Shown: one piece after another, positions 53,244-61,405 of the stretch
How the letters are laid out: each line of letters starts with the position of its first letter
How positions within the stretch are numbered: the first letter of the stretch is position 1
DNA from: Agrococcus pavilionensis RW1
Lineage (GTDB): Bacteria; Actinomycetota; Actinomycetes; Actinomycetales; Microbacteriaceae
Length of the DNA: 64,000 nt
Reading direction: 5' to 3'
NCBI RefSeq assembly: GCF_000400485.1
Contig: NZ_ASHR01000032.1
Location: 1 to 64,000 of the forward strand
The notes under the pieces: generated by a model
Told to the model about the DNA's origin: nothing
The model's database searches: none
What the model saw: the letters and a program-made list of their open reading frames with translations, nothing else
Translations under genes and position numbers: made by a program

Positions 53244-54925
53244 CAGTCCCTCGTGAGCTTCCGGTAGGCCGAGCGGTGCGGCTTCGCCGCGTCCGGCCCG
53301 AGACGCTCGATCTTGTTCTGCTCGTAGGCCTCGAAGTTGCCCTCGAACCAGTGCCAGTTCGCCGGCTCCTCGTCGGTGCCCTCGTACGCGAGGATGTGCG
53401 TGGCGATGCGGTCGAGGAACCACCGGTCGTGCGTGATGACGACGGCGCAGCCGGGGAACTCGAGCAGCGCGTTCTCGAGGCTGCCGAGCGTCTCGATGTC
53501 GAGGTCGTTCGTCGGCTCGTCGAGCAGCAGCAGGTTGCCGCCCTGCTTCAGGGTGAGCGCGAGGTTGAGGCGGTTGCGCTCTCCACCCGAGAGCACGCCG
53601 GCCTTCTTCTGCTGGTCGGGTCCCTTGAAGCCGAACTGCGAGACGTAGGCGCGCGACGGGATCTCGACGTTGCCGACCTGGATGTAGTCGAGCCCGTCGG
53701 AGACGACCTCCCACAGGTTCTTGTTCGGGTCGATGTTCGCCCGGCCCTGGTCGACGTAGCTGAGCTTGACGGTCTCGCCGATCTTGAGCGAGCCGCCGTC
53801 GAGCGGCTCGAGCCCGACGATCGTCTTGAACAGCGTCGTCTTGCCCACGCCGTTCGGGCCGATGACGCCGACGATGCCGTTGCGCGGCAGCGTGAACGAG
53901 AGCCCGTCGATGAGGGTGCGGTCGTCGAAGCCCTTCTCGAGGTCGTTCGCCTCGAGCACGATCGAGCCGAGGCGCGGGCCCGGCGGGATCTGGATCTCCT
54001 CGAAGTCGAGCTTCCTGGTGCGCTCGGCCTCGGCGGCCATCTCCTCGTAGCGGGCGAGGCGCGCCTTCGACTTCGCCTGGCGGCCCTTCGCGTTGGAGCG
54101 CACCCAGTCGAGCTCCTCGGAGAGGCGCTTGGCGAGCTTCGCGTCCTTCTTGCCCTGCACCTGCAGACGCTCGGCCTTCTTCTCGAGGTAGGTCGAGTAG
54201 TTGCCCTCGTAGGGGTAGAGGCGGCCGCGGTCGACCTCGCAGATCCAGCCGGCGACGTGGTCGAGGAAGTAGCGGTCGTGCGTGACGGCCATGACGGCGC
54301 CGGGGTACTTCGCGAGGTGCTGCTCGAGCCACAGCACGCTCTCGGCGTCGAGGTGGTTCGTCGGCTCGTCGAGCAGCAGCAGGTCGGGCTTCTCGAGCAG
54401 GAGCTTGCAGAGCGCGACGCGACGGCGCTCACCGCCGGAGAGGTTGGTGACGGGCCAGTCGCCCGGCGGGCAGCGCAGCGCATCCATCGCCTGCTCGAGC
54501 TGCGAGTCGAGATCCCACGCGTCGGCGGCGTCGATCTCCTCCTGCAGCGTGCCCATCTCGGCCATGAGCGCGTCGAAGTCGGCGTCGGGGTTCGCCATCT
54601 CGGCGGAGATCTCGTTGAAGCGCGTGATCTTCGCCGTCAGGTGGCCGAAGGCCTCCTGCACGTTCTCGAGCACCGTCTTCGACTCGTCGAGCTCCGGCTC
54701 CTGCATGAGGATGCCGACGGAGTAGCCCGGCGTGAGCTTCGCGTCGCCGTTGGAGGGCGTGTCGAGGCCGGCGATGATCTTCAGGATCGTCGACTTCCCC
54801 GCACCGTTGGGTCCGACGACGCCGATCTTCGCGCCCGGCAGGATCGCGGTCGTGACGTCGTCGAGAATCACCTTGTCGCCCACCGTCTTGCGGGCGCGCA
54901 CCATGGAGAAGATGTACTCGGCCAT
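53243..54925 (-). CDS. ettA: energy-dependent translational throttle protein EttA (ABC-F)
   Basis: A 560-residue ABC-F ATPase without membrane segments. Two Walker A motifs (GPNGAGKST, GPNGVGKTT), two LSGGE signatures, two LLLDEPTN Walker B motifs, and a linker rich in Lys/Arg (SNAKGRQAKSKARLARYEE). Length and sequence fit EttA, which gates the first elongation step by ATP/ADP level, rather than a resistance ABC-F. The ATG lies six bases after TAGACT and lacks a ribosome site: probably leaderless. Confidence 0.95.
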   Translation of the reverse strand: MAEYIFSMVRARKTVGDKVILDDVTTAILPGAKIGVVGPNGAGKSTILKIIAGLDTPSNGDAKLTPGYSVGILMQEPELDESKTVLENVQEAFGHLTAKITRFNEISAEMANPDADFDALMAEMGTLQEEIDAADAWDLDSQLEQAMDALRCPPGDWPVTNLSGGERRRVALCKLLLEKPDLLLLDEPTNHLDAESVLWLEQHLAKYPGAVMAVTHDRYFLDHVAGWICEVDRGRLYPYEGNYSTYLEKKAERLQVQGKKDAKLAKRLSEELDWVRSNAKGRQAKSKARLARYEEMAAEAERTRKLDFEEIQIPPGPRLGSIVLEANDLEKGFDDRTLIDGLSFTLPRNGIVGVIGPNGVGKTTLFKTIVGLEPLDGGSLKIGETVKLSYVDQGRANIDPNKNLWEVVSDGLDYIQVGNVEIPSRAYVSQFGFKGPDQQKKAGVLSGGERNRLNLALTLKQGGNLLLLDEPTNDLDIETLGSLENALLEFPGCAVVITHDRWFLDRIATHILAYEGTDEEPANWHWFEGNFEAYEQNKIERLGPDAAKPHRSAYRKLTRD

Positions 54926-54929
54926 GCCC

Positions 54930-55346
54930 TCAGTCTACGGTGACGATCTCGCCCACGAGGCACCGGCCGCCACCGAGGGCGTCGACGCGGAGCGCCGTCG
55001 GCTCGCCATCGCCGACCTGGCCGAGGAGGCACGACTCGCCCTGCCGGACGGCGACCTCGAGGAAGGTCACCGGCTCGCCGAGCGAGTCGACCTCGCGCGT
55101 GCGCTCGATCGCGGAGCGCTCGAAGCCGGCCGCCTCGACCGCGGCGACGAGCGCCGCTGGATCGGCGGGCGAGTGGCCCTCGAGCGCCGCGCGGAAGGCG
55201 TCGAGCTCGGGATCCGTCGCGGCACCGGCCTCCGCGCCGCCGCGCGAGCCGGATGACGACGGCGCGGGTGCCGGCGAGGGCGCTTCGGCTGCGCAGCCGA
55301 CGAGCGCGAGGACGCCGACGAGCGCGACTGCCGCGAGCTGGCGCAC
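54930..55346 (-). CDS. DUF6993-like lipoprotein
   Basis: A 138-residue secreted lipoprotein: signal peptide with lipobox LVGC (about 15-18), Ser/Pro/Ala linker, then a small domain with two Cys (SCLLGQV and RCLVGEIV) likely paired. The C-terminal pattern resembles DUF6993, a family frequent in Microbacteriaceae. Its last codons overlap the ettA -10 box. Confidence 0.75.
   Translation of the reverse strand: MRQLAAVALVGVLALVGCAAEAPSPAPAPSSSGSRGGAEAGAATDPELDAFRAALEGHSPADPAALVAAVEAAGFERSAIERTREVDSLGEPVTFLEVAVRQGESCLLGQVGDGEPTALRVDALGGGRCLVGEIVTVD
54932..54937 (-). promoter_or_regulatory. -10 box of a leaderless ettA promoter
   Basis: TAGACT, then GAGGGC, then the ettA ATG. It overlaps the last codons and stop of the upstream lipoprotein gene. 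Confidence 0.5.
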
Positions 55347-55423
55347 GCGCCCTCCTCCGATGCGTGACGGGACGCATCCAGTCTAGGACGGTGCCGTCTC
55401 GCAGCCCCGCTCGCCGCGCGAGC

Positions 55424-55573
55424 TCAGAGCACCGAGCTCCTGCCGCGCCGCACGCGGCCGGCGACCGAGACGACGAGCCTCGCGAGCACGGCGCTGACCG
55501 CGTCGATCGCGAGCAGGAACGCGGTCGCGATCGCGAAGATCAGCACCAGGAAGACGATCATCAGCCATTCCAT
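55424..55573 (-). CDS. 49-residue single-helix membrane peptide
   Basis: ATG 55573 follows a strong GAGGAGG eight bases upstream. The peptide begins MEWLMIVFLVLIFAIATAFL, one membrane helix of about 25 residues, and ends in a basic tail with RVRRGRSS. The excellent ribosome site and clear helix-plus-basic-tail layout support a real gene. Function unknown. Confidence 0.65.
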   Translation of the reverse strand: MEWLMIVFLVLIFAIATAFLLAIDAVSAVLARLVVSVAGRVRRGRSSVL

Positions 55574-55645
55574 CGGTGGACCTCCTCGTCGCTCGGGTCG
55601 TCGTCACGGTATCCGGCCGCGGCGCCGCGCACCAGGGGTGCGGGC

Positions 55646-56143
55646 TCAGAACGGCGTCTCGGGCTCGTCGATCGGAGCACCCCAGTGCTCGACGCGCGCT
55701 CCGACGAACGCGGGCTCCGGCGTCTCCGGAGGTGACGCCTCCATCGGGTCGGGCGAGGAGCCGGGCTGCTCGGCCGCGCGCTGCTCGGCATCGTCGCGGG
55801 GGCGCCGGTCGCGCGACGTGGGGCTCACGCGCATGGAGTGGCCGATGTGGTCGGCGCGGATCTTGACGCTCGTGCCGCGGCGCTCCCCCGACTCCCACTG
55901 GTCGACCTTGAGACGGCCGAGCACGACGACGAGGTCACCCTTCCGGACCGACGTGATGACGTTCCGCGCGAAGCCGCCCCACGCCTCGACGGTGAACCAG
56001 TTGGTGTGGGCATCGACCCAGTCGTCGCCGTCCTTGCGGCGCGACTTGCAGGCGATGCGGAACTCGGCGACCTGGTCGCCGGCGACGGACTTCAGGATGG
56101 GGTCGGTGCCGATGGACCCGACCACGGAGATTGCTTCGCTCAT
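55646..56143 (-). CDS. ssb: single-stranded DNA-binding protein
   Basis: A 165-residue OB-fold SSB: SVVGSIGTDPILKSVAGDQVAEFRIAC, NWFTVEAWGGFARNV and VVVLGRLKVDQWES. The C-terminal tail is Pro/Glu-rich and ends DEPETPF rather than the canonical DDDIPF, which may weaken partner binding. It is not next to rpsF/rpsR, so it is probably an SsbB-like second copy. Confidence 0.9.
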   Translation of the reverse strand: MSEAISVVGSIGTDPILKSVAGDQVAEFRIACKSRRKDGDDWVDAHTNWFTVEAWGGFARNVITSVRKGDLVVVLGRLKVDQWESGERRGTSVKIRADHIGHSMRVSPTSRDRRPRDDAEQRAAEQPGSSPDPMEASPPETPEPAFVGARVEHWGAPIDEPETPF

Positions 56144-56210
56144 GCGGGCGAGGATGCACCGGCGCGAGCGGAGCGCGCAGACCTCGGCGGGAGGCCTGTG
56201 GAGAACGGCC

Positions 56211-56735
56211 TCAGCCGCGCAGGTACTCCGCGAAGCCGGCTCGGATCTTGTTGACCTTCGGAGCGGCGACGGCCAGGCAGTAGCCCTGCGTCGGGTTCTT
56301 CGCGAAGAAGTCCTGGTGGTGGTCCTCGGCGTCGTAGAACTCGCCGAGCGGCTCGAGCGTCGTGACGATCTCGCCCGGCCACCACTCGCCCGCCCGTGCG
56401 ATCGCGGCCTCGAAGCGCTCGCGCTCGGCATCGTCGCGGTAGAACATCGCCGAGCGGTACTGCGTGCCGATGTCGTTGCCCTGGCGGTTGAGCTGCCGCG
56501 GGTCGTGCATCGTGAAGAACATGTCGAGCACGACCTCGGTCGGCAGCCGCTCCTCGTCGTAGACGACCTTCACGGCCTCCGCGTGGCCCGTCGAGCCCGT
56601 GCACACGAGCTCGTAGCTCGGGTGCGGCACCGAGCCGCCCGTGTAGCCCGACACGACGTCGTCGACGCCGTCGACGACGCGGTAGGCGGCGTCGAGGCAC
56701 CAGAAGCAACCACCGGCGAGCACGATCTCCTGCAT
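56211..56735 (-). CDS. msrA: peptide methionine-S-sulfoxide reductase
   Basis: A 174-residue MsrA that repairs oxidised methionine. The active site GGCFWC is at about residues 9-14, with GYTGG and the HAEAVKVVYD motif. ATG 56735 lies six bases after TACGCT (56742-56747) without a ribosome site, so it is probably leaderless. Confidence 0.95.
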   Translation of the reverse strand: MQEIVLAGGCFWCLDAAYRVVDGVDDVVSGYTGGSVPHPSYELVCTGSTGHAEAVKVVYDEERLPTEVVLDMFFTMHDPRQLNRQGNDIGTQYRSAMFYRDDAERERFEAAIARAGEWWPGEIVTTLEPLGEFYDAEDHHQDFFAKNPTQGYCLAVAAPKVNKIRAGFAEYLRG

Positions 56736-56741
56736 GCCGCC

Positions 56742-56747
56742 AGCGTA
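56742..56747 (-). promoter_or_regulatory. -10 box of a leaderless msrA promoter
   Basis: TACGCT, then GGCGGC, then the msrA ATG. Confidence 0.45.
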
Positions 56748-56819
56748 GCGGCGCACGCTGTGGGATCCCGATGTGGGCGGCCGCCCCTAGCGTCGCAGAC
56801 AGGAAGGAAGGAGCACGCC

Positions 56820-57071
56820 ATGGCCATCATGTCGACCGCCCAGCGGCGCACCGCCCCGCACGCGCCGCACGTCGCGACCAAGCGCGTGCGCGACGACCTC
56901 TGGAGGGTGGTCAGCGCATCCGGCCTCGCCCTCGGCTACATCGCGCGCATCGACGGCGCGCACGGTCCCGCCTTCGAGGCGCGCCGGCTCGTGCCCGGCG
57001 GCACCGCGATGCTCCCGATCGGCCAGTGCTGGTCGCTCGACGACGCCCTCGCGTGCTTCACCGGTCCCTGA
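56820..57071 (+). CDS. 83-residue hypothetical protein
   Basis: A small basic protein with a strong ribosome site (AGGAAGGAAGGAG). The pattern RDDLWRVVSASGLALGYIARI … FEARR … SLDDALACF suggests a compact beta-beta-alpha fold. No family recognised. Confidence 0.7.
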   Translation: MAIMSTAQRRTAPHAPHVATKRVRDDLWRVVSASGLALGYIARIDGAHGPAFEARRLVPGGTAMLPIGQCWSLDDALACFTGP

Positions 57072-57088
57072 CGCGCAGCGACGGCGAA

Positions 57089-57124
57089 GGGGCGGGGCCG
57101 AGGCTCTCGCCCCGACCCCGCCCC
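57089..57124. terminator. bidirectional hairpin between convergent genes
   Basis: GGGGCGGGG and CCCCGCCCC pair across an 18-base loop between the 83-residue gene and the YceI gene. Confidence 0.7.
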
Positions 57125-57143
57125 CGTTCGCGGCGCGAGCAGC

Positions 57144-57704
57144 TCAGGCGCTGACGGGCGCCTGCTGGATCGCGGAGATCTCGATCTCGACGTCGACCTC
57201 GTCGGAGAGCATGACGCCGCCCGTCTCGATCGCGACGTTCCAGCTGATGCCGAAGTCGGAGCGCTTGATGCGCGTGCGAGCCGAGGCGCCGGCGCGGGTG
57301 TTGCCCCACGTGTCGGGGCCGATGCCGCCGAACTCGACGAGCAGCGCGACGCGCTTCGTCACGCCGCGGAGCGTCAGGTCGCCGTCGACGTAGAGGTCGT
57401 CGCCCTCGATGCGCCCGCCGGTGGAGACGAAGGTCCACTCGGGGTGCTCGTCGATGGCGAAGAAGTCGTTGGACCGCAGGTGCTGGTCGCGGTCGGCATT
57501 CTTGGTGTTGATGGTCGACGGGTCGACGGTCGCGGTGATCGACGACTCCTCCGGATTCTCGGCGAGCACGATCGTGCCCTCGAGGCCCTCGATCTCGCCG
57601 CGGACCTTCGCGACCATCATGTGGCGAACGGAGAAGGTGACGTTCGAGTGCGAGCCGTCGATGACGTAGGTGCCGGGCTGGTAGCCGGGGAAGCTGTGCT
57701 GCAT
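57144..57704 (-). CDS. YceI-family protein
   Basis: A 186-residue lipocalin-like YceI protein: PGTYVIDGSHSNVTFSVRHMMVAKVRG, STINTKNADRDQHLRSNDFF, and LTLRGVTKRV. It has no signal peptide and so is likely cytoplasmic, as in many actinobacterial homologs. Relatives bind isoprenoid lipids. The ATG follows GAAAGG. Confidence 0.92.
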   Translation of the reverse strand: MQHSFPGYQPGTYVIDGSHSNVTFSVRHMMVAKVRGEIEGLEGTIVLAENPEESSITATVDPSTINTKNADRDQHLRSNDFFAIDEHPEWTFVSTGGRIEGDDLYVDGDLTLRGVTKRVALLVEFGGIGPDTWGNTRAGASARTRIKRSDFGISWNVAIETGGVMLSDEVDVEIEISAIQQAPVSA

Positions 57705-57803
57705 GGGTGCCTTTCGGAAGCGGTGGTCAGGTCGTACGAATTCGAACAACGCGCTCGCGCGCCCGGCCATTCCCGATCCGCGACGACGCTTCCCCGCGAG
57801 AGG

Positions 57804-58478
57804 TCACTCCCCCGACAGCAGCGGCTTCCCCTCCTTGCGGTTCTGCAGCATCCGGTGCACGACGAACCACACGAGCACGACGATGACGAGCCCGATCACG
57901 ACCCACTGCAGCCAGTCCATGTAGGGCTCGATGACGTGGTAGTTCCGGCCGAGGAAGACGCCGATGAGGATGAAGATGGTGTTCCAGATGGCCGAGCCGA
58001 CGAGCGTCAGCCCCAGGAACAGCAGCACCGGCATGCGCTCGATCCCCGCGGGGATCGAGATGAGGCTGCGGAAGATCGGCAGGAAGCGGCCGAAGAGCAC
58101 CGTCTTCCAGCCGTGCTTGGCGAACCAGGCGGTCGTCTTGTCGATGTCGCTCGCTCGCACGAGCGGCATCTTGCGGGCGATCGCGGCGAGCCGGTCGTGG
58201 CCGAGCCAGCGGCCGAGCAGGTAGAGCACGAGGGCGCCGACGACCGAGCCGATCGTCGTCCAGATGATCGCCTCGGCGACGGTGAACGTGCCCTGCGCCG
58301 CGCTGAAGCCCGCGAGCGGCAGGATGACCTCGCTCGGGATGGGCGGGAACAGGTTCTCCGCGGCGATCGCGACCGCGGCGCCGGGGGCGCCGATCGCGTC
58401 CATGAGGCCTACCGCCCAGCCGGCGACGCCGCTCAGCTCTTCGGAGGACTGGGTGGACTGCAGGATCGTCGGGAGCAC
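57804..58478 (-). CDS. DedA-family membrane protein
   Basis: A 224-residue DedA/VTT protein with about five helices: AAENLFPPIPSEVILPLAGF (signature), FGRFLPIFRSLISIPAGIERMP and a C-terminal helix with a basic tail. GTG 58478 is preferred to the GTG at 58481 because it lies six bases after TAGGCT (58485-58490). This is the second DedA paralog in the window. Confidence 0.93.
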   Translation of the reverse strand: MLPTILQSTQSSEELSGVAGWAVGLMDAIGAPGAAVAIAAENLFPPIPSEVILPLAGFSAAQGTFTVAEAIIWTTIGSVVGALVLYLLGRWLGHDRLAAIARKMPLVRASDIDKTTAWFAKHGWKTVLFGRFLPIFRSLISIPAGIERMPVLLFLGLTLVGSAIWNTIFILIGVFLGRNYHVIEPYMDWLQWVVIGLVIVVLVWFVVHRMLQNRKEGKPLLSGE

Positions 58479-58533
58479 CACGACAGCCTACGGTCGCCGA
58501 TCGGGTCAACCCATCAGAGAAGGGCTCCGGATG

Positions 58534-58606
58534 CGCCCCCGGCGGGAGTCGAACCCGCGACAAAAGGATTAGAAGGCCTCTGCTCTATCCGCTGAGCTAC
58601 GGGGGC
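58534..58606 (-). tRNA. tRNA-Arg (TCT anticodon)
   Basis: On the minus strand acceptor arms GCCCCCG/CGGGGGC pair, the anticodon loop CTTCTAA carries TCT, and the T-arm has GTTCGACTC. CCA is not encoded. A TAGATT -10 box (58613-58618) lies six bases before the first base of the mature tRNA. Confidence 0.95.
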
Positions 58607-58672
58607 CCGATCAATCTACCGGGAGCTCGTGCGGGCCCGATCTCGTGGCGGCGTGGGTGGCAGAGTAGGTCG

Positions 58673-59545
58673 GTGAGCATCCTCGCCCGAGACCGGAGCA
58701 CCGCAGCGCGGCTGCGGGACGGCGATCGCGTGGTGGCCGAGCGGATCGGCCCGCTGCACCGAGGCGCGCCGATGCTCGAGTGGGGCTCGATCACGAAGAC
58801 GGTCACGGCCGCGATCGCCGCACGGCTCGCCGAGGCCGGCGAGCTCGACCTCGACGCGCCCGTCGCCACGCTGCTGCCGGCGACGCTGCTCCCCGACGCC
58901 GTGACCGTGCGCTCGCTCATCGAGCACACGTCCGGACTCCCTCGCGTGCCGGTGGGCATGACCGACCCGCTCGACCCCTACGCCGCCTTCTCGACCCAGC
59001 GCTTCGACGCCGAGGTCGTGCCGACGCTCGCGGCGCGGCGTCGCGAGCCGAGGCCCACGCCCGAGTACTCGAACCTCGGCTACGCGGTGCTCACGCGCGC
59101 CCTCGAGGACCTCACCGACCGGTCGTGGTGGCAGCTCGCGCGCGAGCGCGTGCTCGAGCCGCTCGGGGTGCTCGACGTCGACGTCGTCCCTCCTGCCGAG
59201 CGACGCCCCGTCGTGCGCGGCTGGAGCGGCGCCCCGCGCGCGCCGTGGACGATGCACACCGGACCGTTCGTCGGCGCGGGCGGGCTCTGGGGCGCCTTCG
59301 ATGGACTCGAGCGCTACGCGAGCGCCGCGCTGCGGGGCACAGGGGCGGATGCGTGGGCCCCTGGCTGGCAGGTCTCGGGCACGCTGCGCTGGCACAACGG
59401 CCACGTGCGCGACTCGGGCTCCTTCGTCGCCGTCGACACCGCATCCGACCGGGTCGTCACGGTGCACACGCTCGGCCGCTTCGTCGGCACGGCCGATCGC
59501 GTCGCGCAGCGGCTCGCGCGCCGCCATCGCCGCGACGCTCGCTGA
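58673..59545 (+). CDS. beta-lactamase-family serine hydrolase
   Basis: A 290-residue class C-like serine hydrolase: SxxK at GSITKT (about 38-43), a YSN motif in PEYSNLGYAVL, and a later GGLWG loop. There is no signal peptide, which argues for a cytoplasmic esterase or peptidase rather than an antibiotic-degrading beta-lactamase. GTG 58673 is the start. The HAD gene follows on the same strand. Confidence 0.85.
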   Translation: MSILARDRSTAARLRDGDRVVAERIGPLHRGAPMLEWGSITKTVTAAIAARLAEAGELDLDAPVATLLPATLLPDAVTVRSLIEHTSGLPRVPVGMTDPLDPYAAFSTQRFDAEVVPTLAARRREPRPTPEYSNLGYAVLTRALEDLTDRSWWQLARERVLEPLGVLDVDVVPPAERRPVVRGWSGAPRAPWTMHTGPFVGAGGLWGAFDGLERYASAALRGTGADAWAPGWQVSGTLRWHNGHVRDSGSFVAVDTASDRVVTVHTLGRFVGTADRVAQRLARRHRRDAR

Positions 59546-59585
59546 AGCGGTCGGGCGCGCCCCCGCGGCATGCCAGGCTGGAGGC

Positions 59586-60227
59586 ATGCCCGGCGCACTC
59601 CTGTTCGACATGGACGGCACGCTCATCGACTCGGAGCCGCTCTGGCACGCGGAGATGCGTCGCTTCGCCCGAGTGCAGGGCATCGAGTGGACAGCCGAGG
59701 ACGCGCACTGGACGACCGGCAGGCCGATGGTCGAGTGGGCCGACCGGATGCGCGAGCGCGGGGTGACGCTGGAGCGCGCGTCGATCATCGCCACCGTCGC
59801 GGGCACCGTCGCCGCCGCGGTGCGCGAGGAGACGCCGTGGCTGCCCGGCAGCCTCGCGCTGCTCGAGCGGGTCGCGGAGGCCGGCGTGCCGGCCGCGCTC
59901 GTCACGAACGCGACGCGGGAGAACGCGGAGGCGCTCCTCCAGGCCGCTCCGGAGGGCGCGCTGCGATTCGCCGTCACCTCGGAGGACGTCGAGCGCTCGA
60001 AGCCCGACCCCGAGCCCTACGCGCTCGCCGCCCGGCGCCTCGGTGCCGACGCGACCGCGAGCATCGCCTTCGAGGACTCGGGCAGCGGCGCGCGCTCGGC
60101 AGCCGCGGCCGGCGCGCGGCTCTGGTTCCTCACGACCCAGCTGACCGCATCGCCCGTGCCCGCCGAGCGCACGATCGCGACGCTCGCCGACATCGACGCC
60201 GACGAGCTCTTCGCGCAGCTGGACTGA
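59586..60227 (+). CDS. HAD-family phosphatase (subfamily IA)
   Basis: A 213-residue HAD hydrolase: LLFDMDGTLIDSEPLWHAE (motif I, about 5-23), LVTNATRENA (motif II), SKPDPEPY (motif III Lys) and IAFEDSGSGARSA (motif IV). The substrate is not predictable. The ATG has a GGAGG site close upstream. Confidence 0.92.
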   Translation: MPGALLFDMDGTLIDSEPLWHAEMRRFARVQGIEWTAEDAHWTTGRPMVEWADRMRERGVTLERASIIATVAGTVAAAVREETPWLPGSLALLERVAEAGVPAALVTNATRENAEALLQAAPEGALRFAVTSEDVERSKPDPEPYALAARRLGADATASIAFEDSGSGARSAAAAGARLWFLTTQLTASPVPAERTIATLADIDADELFAQLD

Positions 60228-60245
60228 GCCCCGGCGGCCCGCCCG

Positions 60246-60251
60246 TAGACT
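60246..60251 (+). promoter_or_regulatory. -10 box of a leaderless orn promoter
   Basis: TAGACT, then CGGCGT, then the orn GTG; no ribosome site. Confidence 0.55.
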
Positions 60252-60257
60252 CGGCGT

Positions 60258-60881
60258 GTGGCTGCCGCTGACCGGATCGTCTGGATCGACTGCGAGATGA
60301 CGGGCCTCGACCCCACGGTCGACGAGCTCGTCGAGGTGGCGGTCGTCGTCACCGACTTCGAGCTGCGGGTGCTCGACCCGGGCCTGCAGGTCGTCATCAA
60401 GCCGTCGGACGCCGCGCTCGAGCAGATGAACGACTTCGTGCGCCAGATGCACGCGACGAGCGGGCTCGACGCCGAGCTCGAGCACGGCGTCTCGCTCGCC
60501 GAGGCCGAGCTGCTCGTGCTCGAGTACGTGCAGCGCTTCGTGCCGCTCGAGCGCTCCGCCGCCGTCGGCGGCAACACGATCGGCACCGACCGGATGTTCC
60601 TCGCGCGCTACATGCCCGCGCTCGACGGCTTCCTGCACTACCGCTCGATCGACGTCTCGAGCATCAAGGAGCTCTCGCGCCGCTGGTTCCCGCGCGCCTA
60701 CTTCCAGAGCCCGGAGAAGGCGGGCGGCCACCGCGCGCTCGCCGACATCCTCGAGTCGATCCGCGAGCTGCGCTACTACCGGCGCGCGGTGTTCACGGAT
60801 GCGCCGGGTCGCTCGAGCGAAGAGCTCCAGGCGATCGCGGCCGACGTCGTCGACGGCTTCGGGGAGCACCTCGGCAGCTGA
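60258..60881 (+). CDS. orn: oligoribonuclease
   Basis: A 207-residue DEDDh 3'-5' exoribonuclease that degrades dinucleotides, including pGp[11 protein letters not shown] (about 9-18), LGS/EL segments, [15 protein letters not shown] and the general-base His in GGHRALADI are intact. GTG 60258 follows the TAGACT box by six bases, indicating a leaderless mRNA. Confidence 0.96.
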   Translation: MAAADRIVWIDCEMTGLDPTVDELVEVAVVVTDFELRVLDPGLQVVIKPSDAALEQMNDFVRQMHATSGLDAELEHGVSLAEAELLVLEYVQRFVPLERSAAVGGNTIGTDRMFLARYMPALDGFLHYRSIDVSSIKELSRRWFPRAYFQSPEKAGGHRALADILESIRELRYYRRAVFTDAPGRSSEELQAIAADVVDGFGEHLGS

Positions 60882-60953
60882 CACACCATCCCGCCGATGT
60901 CGTGCGGGCGTCGTGGATGTCGTATGCTGTCATGGTTGCGCTCGCGCACATGG

Positions 60954-61029
60954 TGGGTATAGCTCAGTTGGTAGAGCGCCTCGTTGTGGTCGAGGAGGCC
61001 GCGGGTTCAAGCCCCGTTACTCACCCCAC
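60954..61029 (+). tRNA. tRNA-His (GTG anticodon)
   Basis: Acceptor GTGGGTA pairs with TACTCAC; the anticodon loop TTGTGGT carries GTG; the T-arm has GTTCAAGCC. The discriminator is C (61026), opposite an encoded G at 60953 as required for His tRNA, and CCA is encoded (61027-61029). -10 candidate TATGCT at 60924-60929. Confidence 0.95.
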
Positions 61030-61033
61030 GCGG

Positions 61034-61066
61034 AAGGCCCGGAGGATCATGTCCTCCGGGCCTTCA
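61034..61066 (+). terminator. tRNA-His terminator
   Basis: GAAGGCCCGGAGGA and its complement form a perfect 14-bp stem with a TCATG loop, five bases after the CCA. Confidence 0.9.
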
Positions 61067-61081
61067 CTCGTCCCCGGCTCG

Positions 61082-61372
61082 TCACGCGGGCTCGTCCGCC
61101 GCTCCCGGCGGGCGCACGAGGCGGATGCGGATGGGTCCCCTCGCGCTGTCGAGGTCGACGACGCTGCCGCGCTGGGTCACCTCGACGGCGCCCGCGGCGA
61201 CGAGCCGCCTCGCGGCGTCACGCGCCGCGTCCATCTGCGGTCGCCAGTCGGCCTCGTCGGAGCCCGCGACGGCCTTCGCCGCGTCGCTCGGGCAGATGGT
61301 CGCGCCTTCGCGGCGCTGTGCGAGGAGGTCGAGGATGGCCGACTCCATGAGCTCGTCCTGCGCGCGCGTCAT
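61082..61372 (-). CDS. DUF3253 protein
   Basis: A 96-residue protein matching the DUF3253 pattern: AILDLLAQRREGATICPSDAAKAVAG, then DAARRLVAAGAVEVTQRG and ARGPIRIRL. It looks like a winged-helix fold. Function unknown, though the layout resembles small DNA-binding proteins. Confidence 0.85.
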   Translation of the reverse strand: MTRAQDELMESAILDLLAQRREGATICPSDAAKAVAGSDEADWRPQMDAARDAARRLVAAGAVEVTQRGSVVDLDSARGPIRIRLVRPPGAADEPA

Positions 61373-61405
61373 GCGGTCAGTGTGACCGGCTGCGCTGAGG
61401 GTCGG

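Noticed and set aside
53243-54925. Antibiotic-resistance ABC-F protein
   Set aside because: Domain layout, length and linker match housekeeping EttA, and it is co-transcribed with a thioesterase gene as in many relatives.
58673-59545. Secreted beta-lactamase
   Set aside because: The SxxK and YSN motifs are present but there is no signal peptide; family members of this type are usually esterases or peptidases.
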